Assembly (NCBI GenBank): GCA_030636765.1
Contig: DAOVWI010000030.1
Location: 1-17,769 of the forward strand
Direction: 5' to 3'
Source: Gemmatimonadales bacterium
Lineage (GTDB): Bacteria > Gemmatimonadota > Gemmatimonadetes > Palauibacterales > Palauibacteraceae
DNA length: 17,769 nt
Position 1 is the stretch's first letter; each line of letters begins with the position of its first letter. Under the pieces are notes generated by a model. It was not told the origin of the DNA. It saw only the letters and a program-made list of their open reading frames with translations, and did no database searches. Made by a program: the position numbers and the translations under genes. Of this stretch, positions 1 through 6,210 are shown piece after piece.

Positions 1-73
1 CGTCGAGCCCCAACGCGGCCCCCACCACCACCAGCACGGCCCAAAGGCCGACGCTAACGCCGAGCTCGCTCAA
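1..73 (-). CDS. PTS mannose-type IIC component, N-terminal fragment (cut by window edge)
   Basis: The minus strand is open from a TTG at 73-71 to the window edge. It reads M-SELGVSVGLW followed by the hydrophobic run AVLVVVGAALGLD. A short N-terminus leading straight into a membrane helix that ends in GLD resembles the start of mannose-family IIC membrane components. The position directly after IIA and IIB genes supports this. The TTG would overlap the IIB stop by 20 nt, the same size as the IIA/IIB overlap. Only about 24 codons are visible, there is no strong Shine-Dalgarno sequence in front of the TTG, and the exact start is uncertain. The IIC identity is inferred from context and hydrophobicity. 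Confidence 0.55.
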   Translation of the reverse strand, partial: MSELGVSVGLWAVLVVVGAALGLD

Positions 74-554
74 CGGACCGCAACAACCTCTCGAGACGAA
101 CCTCGGGGGACCCCGGCAGGTCCCTGGCAGACACCGAGGCGGCCAGATCTCCGATCACCTTGACATCCTCGGTCTCCGAGGCGGAGAGGAAGACGTAGTC
201 CAGCAGACGCTCTCGCCCCAGAGCCGAGTGCAACCCACCCAGATTGACGGCGTGCCCTGCCAGCACACCCGCCTCGGCCAGCCTGCGCATCGCAACGGTA
301 TCGGCCGTAAGCAGGATGCCCGTATCCCGACGTGCCTCGATCTCCGGTAGCCGTCGGATGGTCTCGGCTACCGTGAGGAAATACACATCGCTGTCCGCCG
401 GGAGTGCGCTGGCGTAGAGCTCGCGCTCCCATTCGCACTCCGCGATCCCATCGTCCACCACCACGTAGAAACCGATCCCGAGACGGCGGCCCCAGCCGAC
501 CACCACCTGGCCGTGCAGAAGCCGCTCGTCGACCCTATGAAGGACAATCGGCAT
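54..554 (-). CDS. PTS mannose/sorbose-family IIB component
   Basis: This 166-residue protein matches the IIB domain of the mannose/fructose/sorbose PTS family. It starts MPIVLHRVDERLLHGQ, where His14 in the RVDxRLxHGQV motif is the expected phosphorylated residue. Further on it has the family's VNLGGLHSALG segment (about residues 101-111). In the family, IIB takes phosphate from IIA and passes it to sugar entering through IIC and IID, on the cytoplasmic face of the membrane. I chose the ATG at 554 because an AGG lies 8 nt upstream. A GTG at 560 is in frame and possible, but is too close to that AGG. The gene overlaps the IIA stop by about 20 nt, suggesting translational coupling. It ends in TAG at 56-54. 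Confidence 0.9.
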   Translation of the reverse strand: MPIVLHRVDERLLHGQVVVGWGRRLGIGFYVVVDDGIAECEWERELYASALPADSDVYFLTVAETIRRLPEIEARRDTGILLTADTVAMRRLAEAGVLAGHAVNLGGLHSALGRERLLDYVFLSASETEDVKVIGDLAASVSARDLPGSPEVRLERLLRSVERARR

Positions 555-942
555 CGGCACGACCTGGCGGAAAACGAGCCGTCGTCTCCTGCCTCCCCTT
601 CTCCACGACGCGCTCGGCCAGCTCGTGAAGCTCCATTTCCCGGTGAAACACGAAGTCCAGCAGCATGGGTAGGTTTACGCCCGCGACCACCGCCACGCGG
701 GACGCGTCACGGGCGATCCGCATTCCGGCAAAGGCGCAGCTTCCGCTGGCCATGTCGACAAACACGAGGGCCGGGCCATCACCGACCGACGCCTGGACAC
801 GGCGGGCGAGCTGTTCCGGCGAGCACCGCTCGTTCGTGACGGGCGCGAGCGCCCCACGGACGCCCGATATCGCCTCCACGGCGCCAACGAGAGCGAAAGC
901 GAGGTCCGCGTGCGCGACGACGACGCCTCGCACCTCACTCAT
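535..942 (-). CDS. PTS mannose-family IIA component
   Basis: This 135-residue protein has the EIIA-Man fold signature. The N-terminal strand VVVAHADLAFALVGAVE places His11 at the phosphorylation site, and VFVDMASGSCAFAG (about 61-73) corresponds to the Asp-containing VD-GGSP loop of ManX. It is followed by AVVAGVNLPMLLDF, the conserved GVNLPML motif. The GGSP of ManX reads ASGS here, a mild departure. IIA accepts phosphate from HPr. The ATG overlaps the end of hprK by 8 nt (ATGAGTGA) and has GGAGGAGG just upstream. IIA proteins next to hprK are sometimes regulatory rather than transport components, but the IIB and probable IIC genes downstream make a sugar permease plausible. The C-terminal tail is Arg/Pro-rich and overlaps the IIB start. 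Confidence 0.9.
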   Translation of the reverse strand: MSEVRGVVVAHADLAFALVGAVEAISGVRGALAPVTNERCSPEQLARRVQASVGDGPALVFVDMASGSCAFAGMRIARDASRVAVVAGVNLPMLLDFVFHREMELHELAERVVEKGRQETTARFPPGRADADCPS

Positions 943-1894
943 TATCCTCCTCCAGATACTCCCGGACCGGCTTCATCCTGCGCCGCATGTTCCTGTGGAA
1001 CTCAGCAGCGCTGTCGACGCCCGAATAGCGAAGAAGATGCCGCATCGCGATGACCTCCGAGATCACCGTGATGTTCTTGCCGGGGTTCAGCGGGATCACG
1101 ACCTTGGGCAGCTCCACGTCCAGGATGGTGGTCGTCTCCCGATCCAGGCCCGTTCGATCGTAGTCGGTGGTGTCGCTCCACTCCTCCAGCTGCACGACCA
1201 CTTCCAGGCGCTTCTGCTGCCGCGTGGCGTGTATGCCGAAGAGCGCCCGGACATCGATGATGCCGATGCCCCGGATCTCCATGTGATACTGCTGCTGCTC
1301 CAGGCCGCGTGCGATGAGCACGTCGATCCCACGGCGCGTGATCATCACGACATCGTCGGCCACGAGGCGATGTCCCCTCTCGACGAGATCCAGGACGCAC
1401 TCGCTCTTTCCGATCCCGCTGCTCCCGACGAACAGGAGACCCACGCCGTAGACGTCCGCCAACGAGCCGTGCATGACGCTGGTCGGAGCGAACTCGTCCT
1501 CCAGATACGGCTTGATCCGGCGATAGAACTCCCCGGTCTTCAGCTTCGTCTGGATCAGGGGGATTCCGTGCTCCTCGGCGGCCGCAGCGAGCGCCTCCGG
1601 AGGCTCGATCCCCTTCGTGACAAAGATGCACGGAACGTCCGAGCGGACCACGAAGTCGGCGGCCGTCCGCTGCTCGTCGGGGTCGAGTGAGCGAAGAAAG
1701 GCGATCTCGGTCTCGCCGAACACCTGGATACGACCGCTCGCGAAGCGCTCGGTGAAGCCGCTGAGTGCGATCCCCGGGCTCGAGACGTCCGGCGCACCGA
1801 TCTCCCGGTCCAGACCGCTCTCGCCCGCCACCAGGCGGAGCAGCATGCTTTCGCCCTTGCGCTCGAGCAAGGCGCCAACGCTGAACATGGTCAA
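935..1894 (-). CDS. hprK: HPr kinase/phosphorylase
   Basis: This 319-residue protein is a full-length HprK/P. The N-terminal domain (about 1-130) includes VPCIFVTKG. The C-terminal kinase domain has the conserved His142 (MHGSLADVYGVG), a Walker A loop GSSGIGKS at 157-164 followed by RGHRLVADD (173-181), and the HprK signature MEIRGIGIIDVRALFG (205-220). It phosphorylates and dephosphorylates a regulatory serine of HPr according to ATP, phosphate and sugar-phosphate levels, controlling carbon uptake and catabolite responses. I chose the TTG at 1894 because GAGGAG lies 8 nt upstream and the TTG overlaps the hpf stop as TTGA. An ATG two codons later (1888) is the alternative. No HPr (ptsH) or enzyme I gene is visible; they may lie beyond the IIC fragment. 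Confidence 0.97.
   Translation of the reverse strand: MTMFSVGALLERKGESMLLRLVAGESGLDREIGAPDVSSPGIALSGFTERFASGRIQVFGETEIAFLRSLDPDEQRTAADFVVRSDVPCIFVTKGIEPPEALAAAAEEHGIPLIQTKLKTGEFYRRIKPYLEDEFAPTSVMHGSLADVYGVGLLFVGSSGIGKSECVLDLVERGHRLVADDVVMITRRGIDVLIARGLEQQQYHMEIRGIGIIDVRALFGIHATRQQKRLEVVVQLEEWSDTTDYDRTGLDRETTTILDVELPKVVIPLNPGKNITVISEVIAMRHLLRYSGVDSAAEFHRNMRRRMKPVREYLEEDNE
946..953 (-). promoter_or_regulatory. Shine-Dalgarno sequence of the PTS IIA gene
   Basis: The minus strand carries GGAGGAGG ending 3 nt before the ATG at 942, with its first GGAGG 6 nt away. It lies inside the hprK coding region. It fixes the IIA start and implies independent ribosome loading in addition to coupling with hprK. 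Confidence 0.7.
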
Positions 1895-2226
1895 CCGAGC
1901 GGCTCCTCGGACGTCTCGAGGCGTTCCTTGTCGACGGTGTGATCCTGGTAACGAGCACGGCTTCTCTTCAGCTGCCGGGCCAGCTTATCCACCACCCGAT
2001 CGACGGCGGACCGGAAGTCCGCGGCTTCCGCATGAGCGTGAACGGTCCCTCGCCCATCGATGCTCAGGTCCCCCTCCACCTCGAAATGGTTCTTTTCCTC
2101 CAACAGCGTCACCTCCACACGCCCTATGCGCTCCTCGAACTTCTCCAGCCGGGAGAACCTCTCTTCCACCAGCCGGCGAAGGGAGTCCGATACATCGAAA
2201 TGCCGTGCGGTAATCGTCACCTGCAT
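1891..2226 (-). CDS. hpf: Ribosome hibernation promoting factor, short form (HPF/YfiA family)
   Basis: This 111-residue protein begins MQVTITARHFDVSDSLR and continues with the family's pattern of strands and helices: RVEVTLLEEKNHFEVEGDL, VHAHAEAADFRSAVDRVVDKL, then the basic segment ARQLKRSRARYQDH. Members bind the small ribosomal subunit near the decoding centre and stop translation in stationary phase or starvation. It lacks the C-terminal dimerisation domain of long HPFs, so it resembles short HPF or YfiA. The ATG at 2226 is chosen because GGAGGGAG lies 7 nt upstream. An in-frame ATG at 2253, overlapping the glycosyltransferase stop as TGATG, would add nine residues and is less likely. The gene sits directly before hprK, a frequent pairing in bacteria. 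Confidence 0.93.
   Translation of the reverse strand: MQVTITARHFDVSDSLRRLVEERFSRLEKFEERIGRVEVTLLEEKNHFEVEGDLSIDGRGTVHAHAEAADFRSAVDRVVDKLARQLKRSRARYQDHTVDKERLETSEEPLG
1903..1908 (-). promoter_or_regulatory. Shine-Dalgarno sequence supporting the hprK TTG start
   Basis: The minus strand reads GAGGAG, 8 nt before the TTG at 1894 and 14 nt before the ATG at 1888. The spacing favours the TTG. The site lies inside the 3' end of hpf. Confidence 0.6.
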
Positions 2227-2233
2227 GCGCTTT

Positions 2234-2241
2234 CTCCCTCC
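2234..2241 (-). promoter_or_regulatory. Shine-Dalgarno sequence of hpf
   Basis: GGAGGGAG on the minus strand lies 7 nt before the ATG at 2226, in the 26-nt gap after the glycosyltransferase stop. It favours the ATG at 2226 over the one at 2253. Confidence 0.7.
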
Positions 2242-2252
2242 AGTTGGTGCCA

Positions 2253-3374
2253 TCAGGCCTGGCTGCCCGACACGCGAATACCGTCCTCCAACCACGCCTC
2301 CGTCTCGTCCGCCGCGCGATCCCACGAGAAGCGGCCCGCATGCTCAATCGCACCCCGGCCGAGACGCTCGCGGAGCTCGGGGTGCTCGGTGAGCTCCCGC
2401 AGCCGTGAGGCCCACACCGCCGGATCTTCGTGCGCGACCAGGAAGCCCGATCTTCCTGAAGCGACCGACTCGCGCAGTCCCGCCGAATCGCTCGCGATCG
2501 CCGGCGTGCCGCAGGCCGCCGCCTCGATGTTCGTAAGACCCCAACCCTCCTTCGGAGAAGGATACAGGACGGCCCAAGCTCGGCGCAGCAGCTCCATCTT
2601 GCGCTCGCCCGTCACGAACCCGAGGAACTCCACCCCTTCCTCGATCCCCTCCGATGCGGCCACGCGCCTCAAGCGGGCCGCGTCATCCCCCACTCCGGCG
2701 ATGAGGAGCCGGCCCTCCCATCCGGAGCGTCGCAGCAGGGCCGCGGCCCGCAGGAGGACATGCAGACCCTTGTACCGCTTCAACCGTCCAAGGTACACGA
2801 ACGTCGGCCGTTCGTACCGCCTGACACCAGGATCGGGACGGTAGATCCGGTGATCCACGCCCGGGTAGACGACCTGGATTCGCTCCGGCGAGAAGCCGCG
2901 CGCGACCAAGTCGTCTTTCGTGCTCCGTGAGATGGCCTGCAGCGGCACCAAGCTGTAGGCCCCAAGCATCCGTTTCTCGCCAAGCCAGACGGCAGCGGCC
3001 ACTGGAAACGAGGCCTCCCGAAACACGGTTGTGCCGAACAGATGCGGCACGATGGCGGCGACGGGTACATCGCTCCAGCGGGGAGTGAACAGCGGCGATT
3101 TGTTGATGTCCTCGACAATGAGATCGAAGCCGCCTGGGCCAAGGCTCCGGAAGGCCCTTCGAGCGTAAAGCGGGAACGTGTACCGACGTCCGGTCCGAAC
3201 GACGTGCATCCCGTCCACTTCTTCCGATGCGAGGGCCCCGGCCCACCCGGAGACCAGCAGCGTGACCCGATGTCCCCGGCCGGCCAACCGCATGAAGATC
3301 TCCTGCAGGTGGACTTCGGCCCCGCCCGCCTGCGGGTTTCGGCGGTCCTGCCAGTTGACGACGAGGATGCGCAG
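2253..3374 (-). CDS. GT4-family (GT-B fold) glycosyltransferase with an apparently non-canonical start
   Basis: The protein matches family 4 glycosyltransferases. From 3374 the reading frame gives LRILVVNWQDRRNPQAGGAE, the typical N-terminal Rossmann strand and glycine-rich acceptor loop. The C-terminal half has FVYLGRLKRYKGLHVLL, then PSPKEGWGLTNIEAAACGTP with the retaining EX7E motif (about Glu276 and Glu284 in this numbering). It probably transfers a sugar from a nucleotide donor to a surface glycan or lipid in the cytoplasm; donor and acceptor cannot be told. Between the upstream in-frame stop (3440-3438) and the first ATG (3293) there is no ATG, GTG or TTG. Starting at 3293 would delete the first 27 residues, including the conserved glycine loop. 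I place the start at the CTG at 3374, 16 nt after the nusB stop, giving 373 residues. No Shine-Dalgarno sequence is visible. A sequencing error is an alternative. Confidence 0.85.
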   Translation of the reverse strand: MRILVVNWQDRRNPQAGGAEVHLQEIFMRLAGRGHRVTLLVSGWAGALASEEVDGMHVVRTGRRYTFPLYARRAFRSLGPGGFDLIVEDINKSPLFTPRWSDVPVAAIVPHLFGTTVFREASFPVAAAVWLGEKRMLGAYSLVPLQAISRSTKDDLVARGFSPERIQVVYPGVDHRIYRPDPGVRRYERPTFVYLGRLKRYKGLHVLLRAAALLRRSGWEGRLLIAGVGDDAARLRRVAASEGIEEGVEFLGFVTGERKMELLRRAWAVLYPSPKEGWGLTNIEAAACGTPAIASDSAGLRESVASGRSGFLVAHEDPAVWASRLRELTEHPELRERLGRGAIEHAGRFSWDRAADETEAWLEDGIRVSGSQA

Positions 3375-3390
3375 CGCGGAAGACGTGGCT

Positions 3391-3816
3391 TCAGCCGGCG
3401 ACGGCCGCGTCCCGGTACACGGAATCCAGAACCCCGTTCACGAACGCCGCGCTGTCATCGCTTCCATACCGTTCGGCCAGCTTGAGCGCCTCGGTGATCG
3501 CCACCTTTCCGGGAATCTCTTCCACGTATCGGAGCTCGGCAACACCCAGACGGAGGATGTTCCGGTCGATCGCCGCCAGCCGATCCAGCCGCCAGTTCGC
3601 GATGTGATCCTGCAGCGTCTTGTCGATCTCCTGACGGTGTGCCTCGAGAACCGTGAGAAGCCTGTCGATGTACGGACGGTAGCGGGGAGCGGCGCGCCGG
3701 CGCGTGAGCGCCGTGCTGGCGTACTCGGTGAGAGAACCGCCGTCGCTCATCTCACATGCATAGAGGAGCTGAAGGACCCAGGCGCGGGCCCGGGAGCGGG
3801 GCTGCGGCGTGCTCAC
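3391..3816 (-). CDS. nusB: Transcription antitermination factor NusB
   Basis: This 141-residue protein is a typical NusB. It has the N-terminal helix segment ARAWVLQLLYACEMSD, then IDRNILRLGVAELRYVEEIP, AITEALKLAERYGSDDSAAF and VNGVLDSVYRD, the most conserved C-terminal part. NusB binds boxA RNA together with NusE (ribosomal protein S10) in antitermination complexes needed for rRNA transcription. The GTG at 3816 overlaps the ribH stop as GTGA, and the predicted length is normal for the family. The ribH-nusB pairing is common across bacteria and supports both calls. The in-frame sequence upstream of this GTG lies inside ribH and looks like an antisense-free shadow of it rather than an extension. 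Confidence 0.95.
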   Translation of the reverse strand: MSTPQPRSRARAWVLQLLYACEMSDGGSLTEYASTALTRRRAAPRYRPYIDRLLTVLEAHRQEIDKTLQDHIANWRLDRLAAIDRNILRLGVAELRYVEEIPGKVAITEALKLAERYGSDDSAAFVNGVLDSVYRDAAVAG

Positions 3817-4286
3817 GTCGAAGCCTCTGCGATCTGATCGAAGACCCCACACATCTCGAGCGCGGCGACGGCCGCCTCTTCGCCCTTGTGGCCGTGCCTG
3901 CCACCGACCCGATCCTTCGCCTGCTCGAGCGTGTCGGCCGTGATCAGGCCGAACGCGATGGGAGTGTCCTCGGTGATCGCCAGCCTCGACAAGGCGTAGG
4001 TCGCGCCCTGACAGATGTAATCGAAGTGCGGTGTCTCTCCCCTCACGACGCATCCCAGCGCGACGATCGCGTCGTACCCGGCGCGAGACGCCTGCCTGAC
4101 GGCAGCTGCCAGCTCCCACGCACCGGGCACGTGCACGACGTCGATGTCCTCGGGCCTCGCGCCGCGCCGAAGTAGGGCGTCGCGCGCACCGGCGACCAAG
4201 CGATCCGTGATGACACGGTTATAGCGGCTGGCGACGAGACAGAACCGGCGACCCGAGCCGGCCGGATCCGCGGGGTTCTCGCTCAT
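3813..4286 (-). CDS. ribH: 6,7-dimethyl-8-ribityllumazine synthase
   Basis: This 157-residue protein is lumazine synthase. It condenses 5-amino-6-ribitylamino-uracil with 3,4-dihydroxy-2-butanone 4-phosphate, the next-to-last step of riboflavin synthesis. Family motifs are intact: SRYNRVITDRL near the N-terminus, VPGAWELA (53-60), GCVVRGETPHFDY (78-90) with the catalytic His87, TPIAFGLITADTLEQA (108-123), and Arg126 followed by GHKGEEAA for phosphate binding. The protein assembles into pentamers or 60-mers in relatives. The ATG overlaps the ribBA stop as ATGA. There is no clear Shine-Dalgarno sequence, so translation is probably coupled to ribBA. Confidence 0.97.
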   Translation of the reverse strand: MSENPADPAGSGRRFCLVASRYNRVITDRLVAGARDALLRRGARPEDIDVVHVPGAWELAAAVRQASRAGYDAIVALGCVVRGETPHFDYICQGATYALSRLAITEDTPIAFGLITADTLEQAKDRVGGRHGHKGEEAAVAALEMCGVFDQIAEAST

Positions 4287-5494
4287 CGAAGGCCGAGGAG
4301 GTGTCCGAGCTTGTCCTGTTTTGTCTCGAGATACGAGCGGTTGAACCCGGTGGCGGCCGTGGTGAGCGGCTCGCGGCCCGTGATCTCGAGCCCGAAGCCC
4401 TCGAGGCCGGCCAGCTTCTTCGGATTGTTCGTGAGGATTCGAATCGAATGGAGACCGAGGTCCGAGAGGATCTGTGCGCCGATCCCGTAGCTTCTCAGAT
4501 CCGGTGGAAAGCCGAGCGCCTCGTTGGCCTCCACCGTGTCATGCCCTTCGTCCTGAAGCTCGTACGCTCGAAGCTTGTTGAGGAGCCCGATCCCCCGACC
4601 CTCCTGGTCGAGGTACACGATCACACCCGCGCCCTCCTTGATCACCCGCTCCATCGCCGCGTGCAGCTGCATCCCGCAATCGCACCGCCGGGAAGCGAAC
4701 ACGTCCCCGGTGAGGCACTTGGAGTGCACGCGGACGAGCACATCCTCCTGTTCCGCGACCTCGCCGTGCACCAGCGCCACGTGCTCACGGTCATCCACAT
4801 CGTTGCGGTAGCCGATGATCCTGAACTCCCCCTGGGGCGTAGGGAGGCGGGCCTCCGCAACGCGATGGACGAGCTGCTCATGCCGGAGGCGGTAGGCCAC
4901 GATCTGCCCCACCGTGACGACTGGGAGCTTGTGGGTGTCGCTGAATCGCTCGAGGTCCGCCCGGCGCGCCATGGTGCCGTCCGCGTTCAGGATCTCGCAG
5001 ATCACTCCGGCGGGCTGGAGGCCCGCCATGCGGGCCAGGTCGACCGATGCCTCCGTCTGGCCGACGCGCTGGAGCACGCCGCCCGGCCTGGCCCTGAGGG
5101 GGAAGACATGGCCCGGCCTGAGGAGATCCGCCGGCCGGGAACGCGGGTCTACGGCGATCTGAATCGTACGGGCCCGGTCGTGAGCGCTGATCCCGGTGGT
5201 CACGCCGTACTCGCGGCGGGCGTCGATGCTTACCGTGAAAGCCGTCTCGAGCGAATCGCCGGAGCGGCCGCCGGCCATCAGAGGAAGGTCCAGACGGTCC
5301 GCCAGGTCCGACGCCAGCGTGACGCAGATCAGCCCGCGCCCGTGAAGGCTCATGAAGTTGATAAGCTCGGGCGTGACCTTGTCCGCCGCGCAGACCAGGT
5401 CGCCTTCGTTCTCGCGCTCGATGTCGTCCGCCACGATCACGAGATCACCCCGTCGAATCGCGGCGATAGCCTCCTCAACCGTATCTAAGGGCAT
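4283..5494 (-). CDS. ribBA: Bifunctional 3,4-dihydroxy-2-butanone 4-phosphate synthase / GTP cyclohydrolase II
   Basis: This 403-residue protein has both domains that start riboflavin synthesis. Residues 1 to about 203 are the DHBP synthase domain: DDIERENEGDLV (23-34), TTGISAHDR (99-107) and RPGHVFPLRA (126-135). Residues about 210-403 are GTP cyclohydrolase II, with zinc ligands Cys260, Cys271 and Cys273 (CLTGDVFASRRCDC), DQEGRGIGL (296-304), VEANEALGF and the catalytic PDLRSYGIGAQ (331-341). Gln146 in GQTEAS replaces the His that in E. coli RibB (His153, GGHTEA) binds metal, so DHBP synthase activity is not certain from sequence. The loop before TAFTVSID (AGGRSGDSLE) also departs from the usual E-N-N-T pattern. 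The ATG at 5494 follows a 104-nt gap after ribE. The nearest Shine-Dalgarno-like GGAAGG is about 10 nt upstream. Confidence 0.95.
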   Translation of the reverse strand: MPLDTVEEAIAAIRRGDLVIVADDIERENEGDLVCAADKVTPELINFMSLHGRGLICVTLASDLADRLDLPLMAGGRSGDSLETAFTVSIDARREYGVTTGISAHDRARTIQIAVDPRSRPADLLRPGHVFPLRARPGGVLQRVGQTEASVDLARMAGLQPAGVICEILNADGTMARRADLERFSDTHKLPVVTVGQIVAYRLRHEQLVHRVAEARLPTPQGEFRIIGYRNDVDDREHVALVHGEVAEQEDVLVRVHSKCLTGDVFASRRCDCGMQLHAAMERVIKEGAGVIVYLDQEGRGIGLLNKLRAYELQDEGHDTVEANEALGFPPDLRSYGIGAQILSDLGLHSIRILTNNPKKLAGLEGFGLEITGREPLTTAATGFNRSYLETKQDKLGHLLGLR

Positions 5495-5598
5495 GGGCTG
5501 CTCGCCTTCCGCGTTTCGCTGTACCCCTTCCCCTCCTGTCGCCGGTGCTTACCCGGGAGACCGCCGGACGACCCGTAACAGGGTTCTTCAGCGACCTG
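5495..5598 (-). other. 104-nt intergenic leader between ribE and ribBA
   Basis: This is the longest non-coding stretch in the window. On the minus strand it contains a small inverted repeat, ACCC-TGTTAC-GGGT (5584-5571), a CCGGCGGT followed by CCCGGG, and a purine tract AGGAGGGGAAGGGG (5537-5524). The purine tract ends about 29 nt before the ribBA ATG, with no start codon at proper spacing behind it. I see no convincing -10/-35 pair, no U tract and no full FMN-riboswitch core. It may be a leader that modulates ribBA translation, but this is speculative. Confidence 0.4.
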
Positions 5599-6210
5599 TT
5601 AACCGCCTGCTCCGCGGGCCCGGTACGGCTCCGCGAGCCGTGCCACGTACTTGCCGATGATGTCGGCTTCCAGGTTGACCCGCTCTCCCGCACGCAGCCG
5701 GTCGAACGCCGTATGTGTCCATGTATAGGGGATGATCGCCATCTCCGCGACCTCCCCGTCCAGCCGGCTCAAGGTCATGCTGACCCCATCGACCGCCAGC
5801 GAGCCGCGCGGGACCGAAACAGCCGCCACGTCGCTCGGCAGCCGGACTCGCAGCCGAACCGTCTCTCCCAGGTGCTCCAGCGTCTCGACGACGCCCACGC
5901 CGTCCACATGACCCTGGACGAGGTGCCCGCCGAGAGGATCGCCCGCCCGGAGGGCTCGCTCCAGGTTTACACGGCGTCCGACGTCCAACTCGCCGAAGGT
6001 GGTCCGTTCGAGGGTGGCGATGACCGAGACGAAGCGGAACTCGCCCTCTTCGCACCCGGTCACGGTGTGGCACACGCCGTCCACGTTGACGCTCTCGCTC
6101 TCCGCCAGATCGGCGGCGAAGGCCGTCGCTCGGACACGAAAGGCCACGGCCCCTTCGAGGGGGTTGCGCTCCACCACCGTGCCGACCGTCTGTATGATCC
6201 CGGTGAACAT
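5599..6210 (-). CDS. ribE: Riboflavin synthase, alpha-chain type
   Basis: This 203-residue protein is the trimeric riboflavin synthase, which dismutates two lumazine molecules to riboflavin and the ribitylamino-uracil precursor. It begins MFTGIIQTVGTV, the invariant N-terminus. It has two lumazine-binding repeats: the first with ESVNVDGVCHTVTG, the second with GGHLVQGHVDGVG and GSLAVDGVSMTLS. It ends with ERVNLEADIIGKYVARL, the conserved C-terminal helix. Its ATG shares one base with the ribD stop (TGATG), a typical coupling junction. The gene ends in TAA, followed by a 104-nt gap before ribBA. The symbol follows the ribE naming; the same gene is ribC in E. coli and ribB in Bacillus. Confidence 0.97.
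   Translation of the reverse strand: MFTGIIQTVGTVVERNPLEGAVAFRVRATAFAADLAESESVNVDGVCHTVTGCEEGEFRFVSVIATLERTTFGELDVGRRVNLERALRAGDPLGGHLVQGHVDGVGVVETLEHLGETVRLRVRLPSDVAAVSVPRGSLAVDGVSMTLSRLDGEVAEMAIIPYTWTHTAFDRLRAGERVNLEADIIGKYVARLAEPYRARGAGG

Noticed and set aside
3391..3440. Programmed frameshift fusing NusB to the glycosyltransferase
   Set aside because: The frames overlap for about 45 nt, but I see no slippery sequence, and NusB ends at its normal length.
5571..5584. ACCC/GGGT hairpin after ribE as a terminator
   Set aside because: The stem is only 4 bp and no U tract follows.
5495..5598. Possible FMN riboswitch before ribBA because of CCGGCGGT on the minus strand
   Set aside because: The surrounding conserved FMN-riboswitch segments are missing and the gap is too short; a single 8-base match is likely chance.
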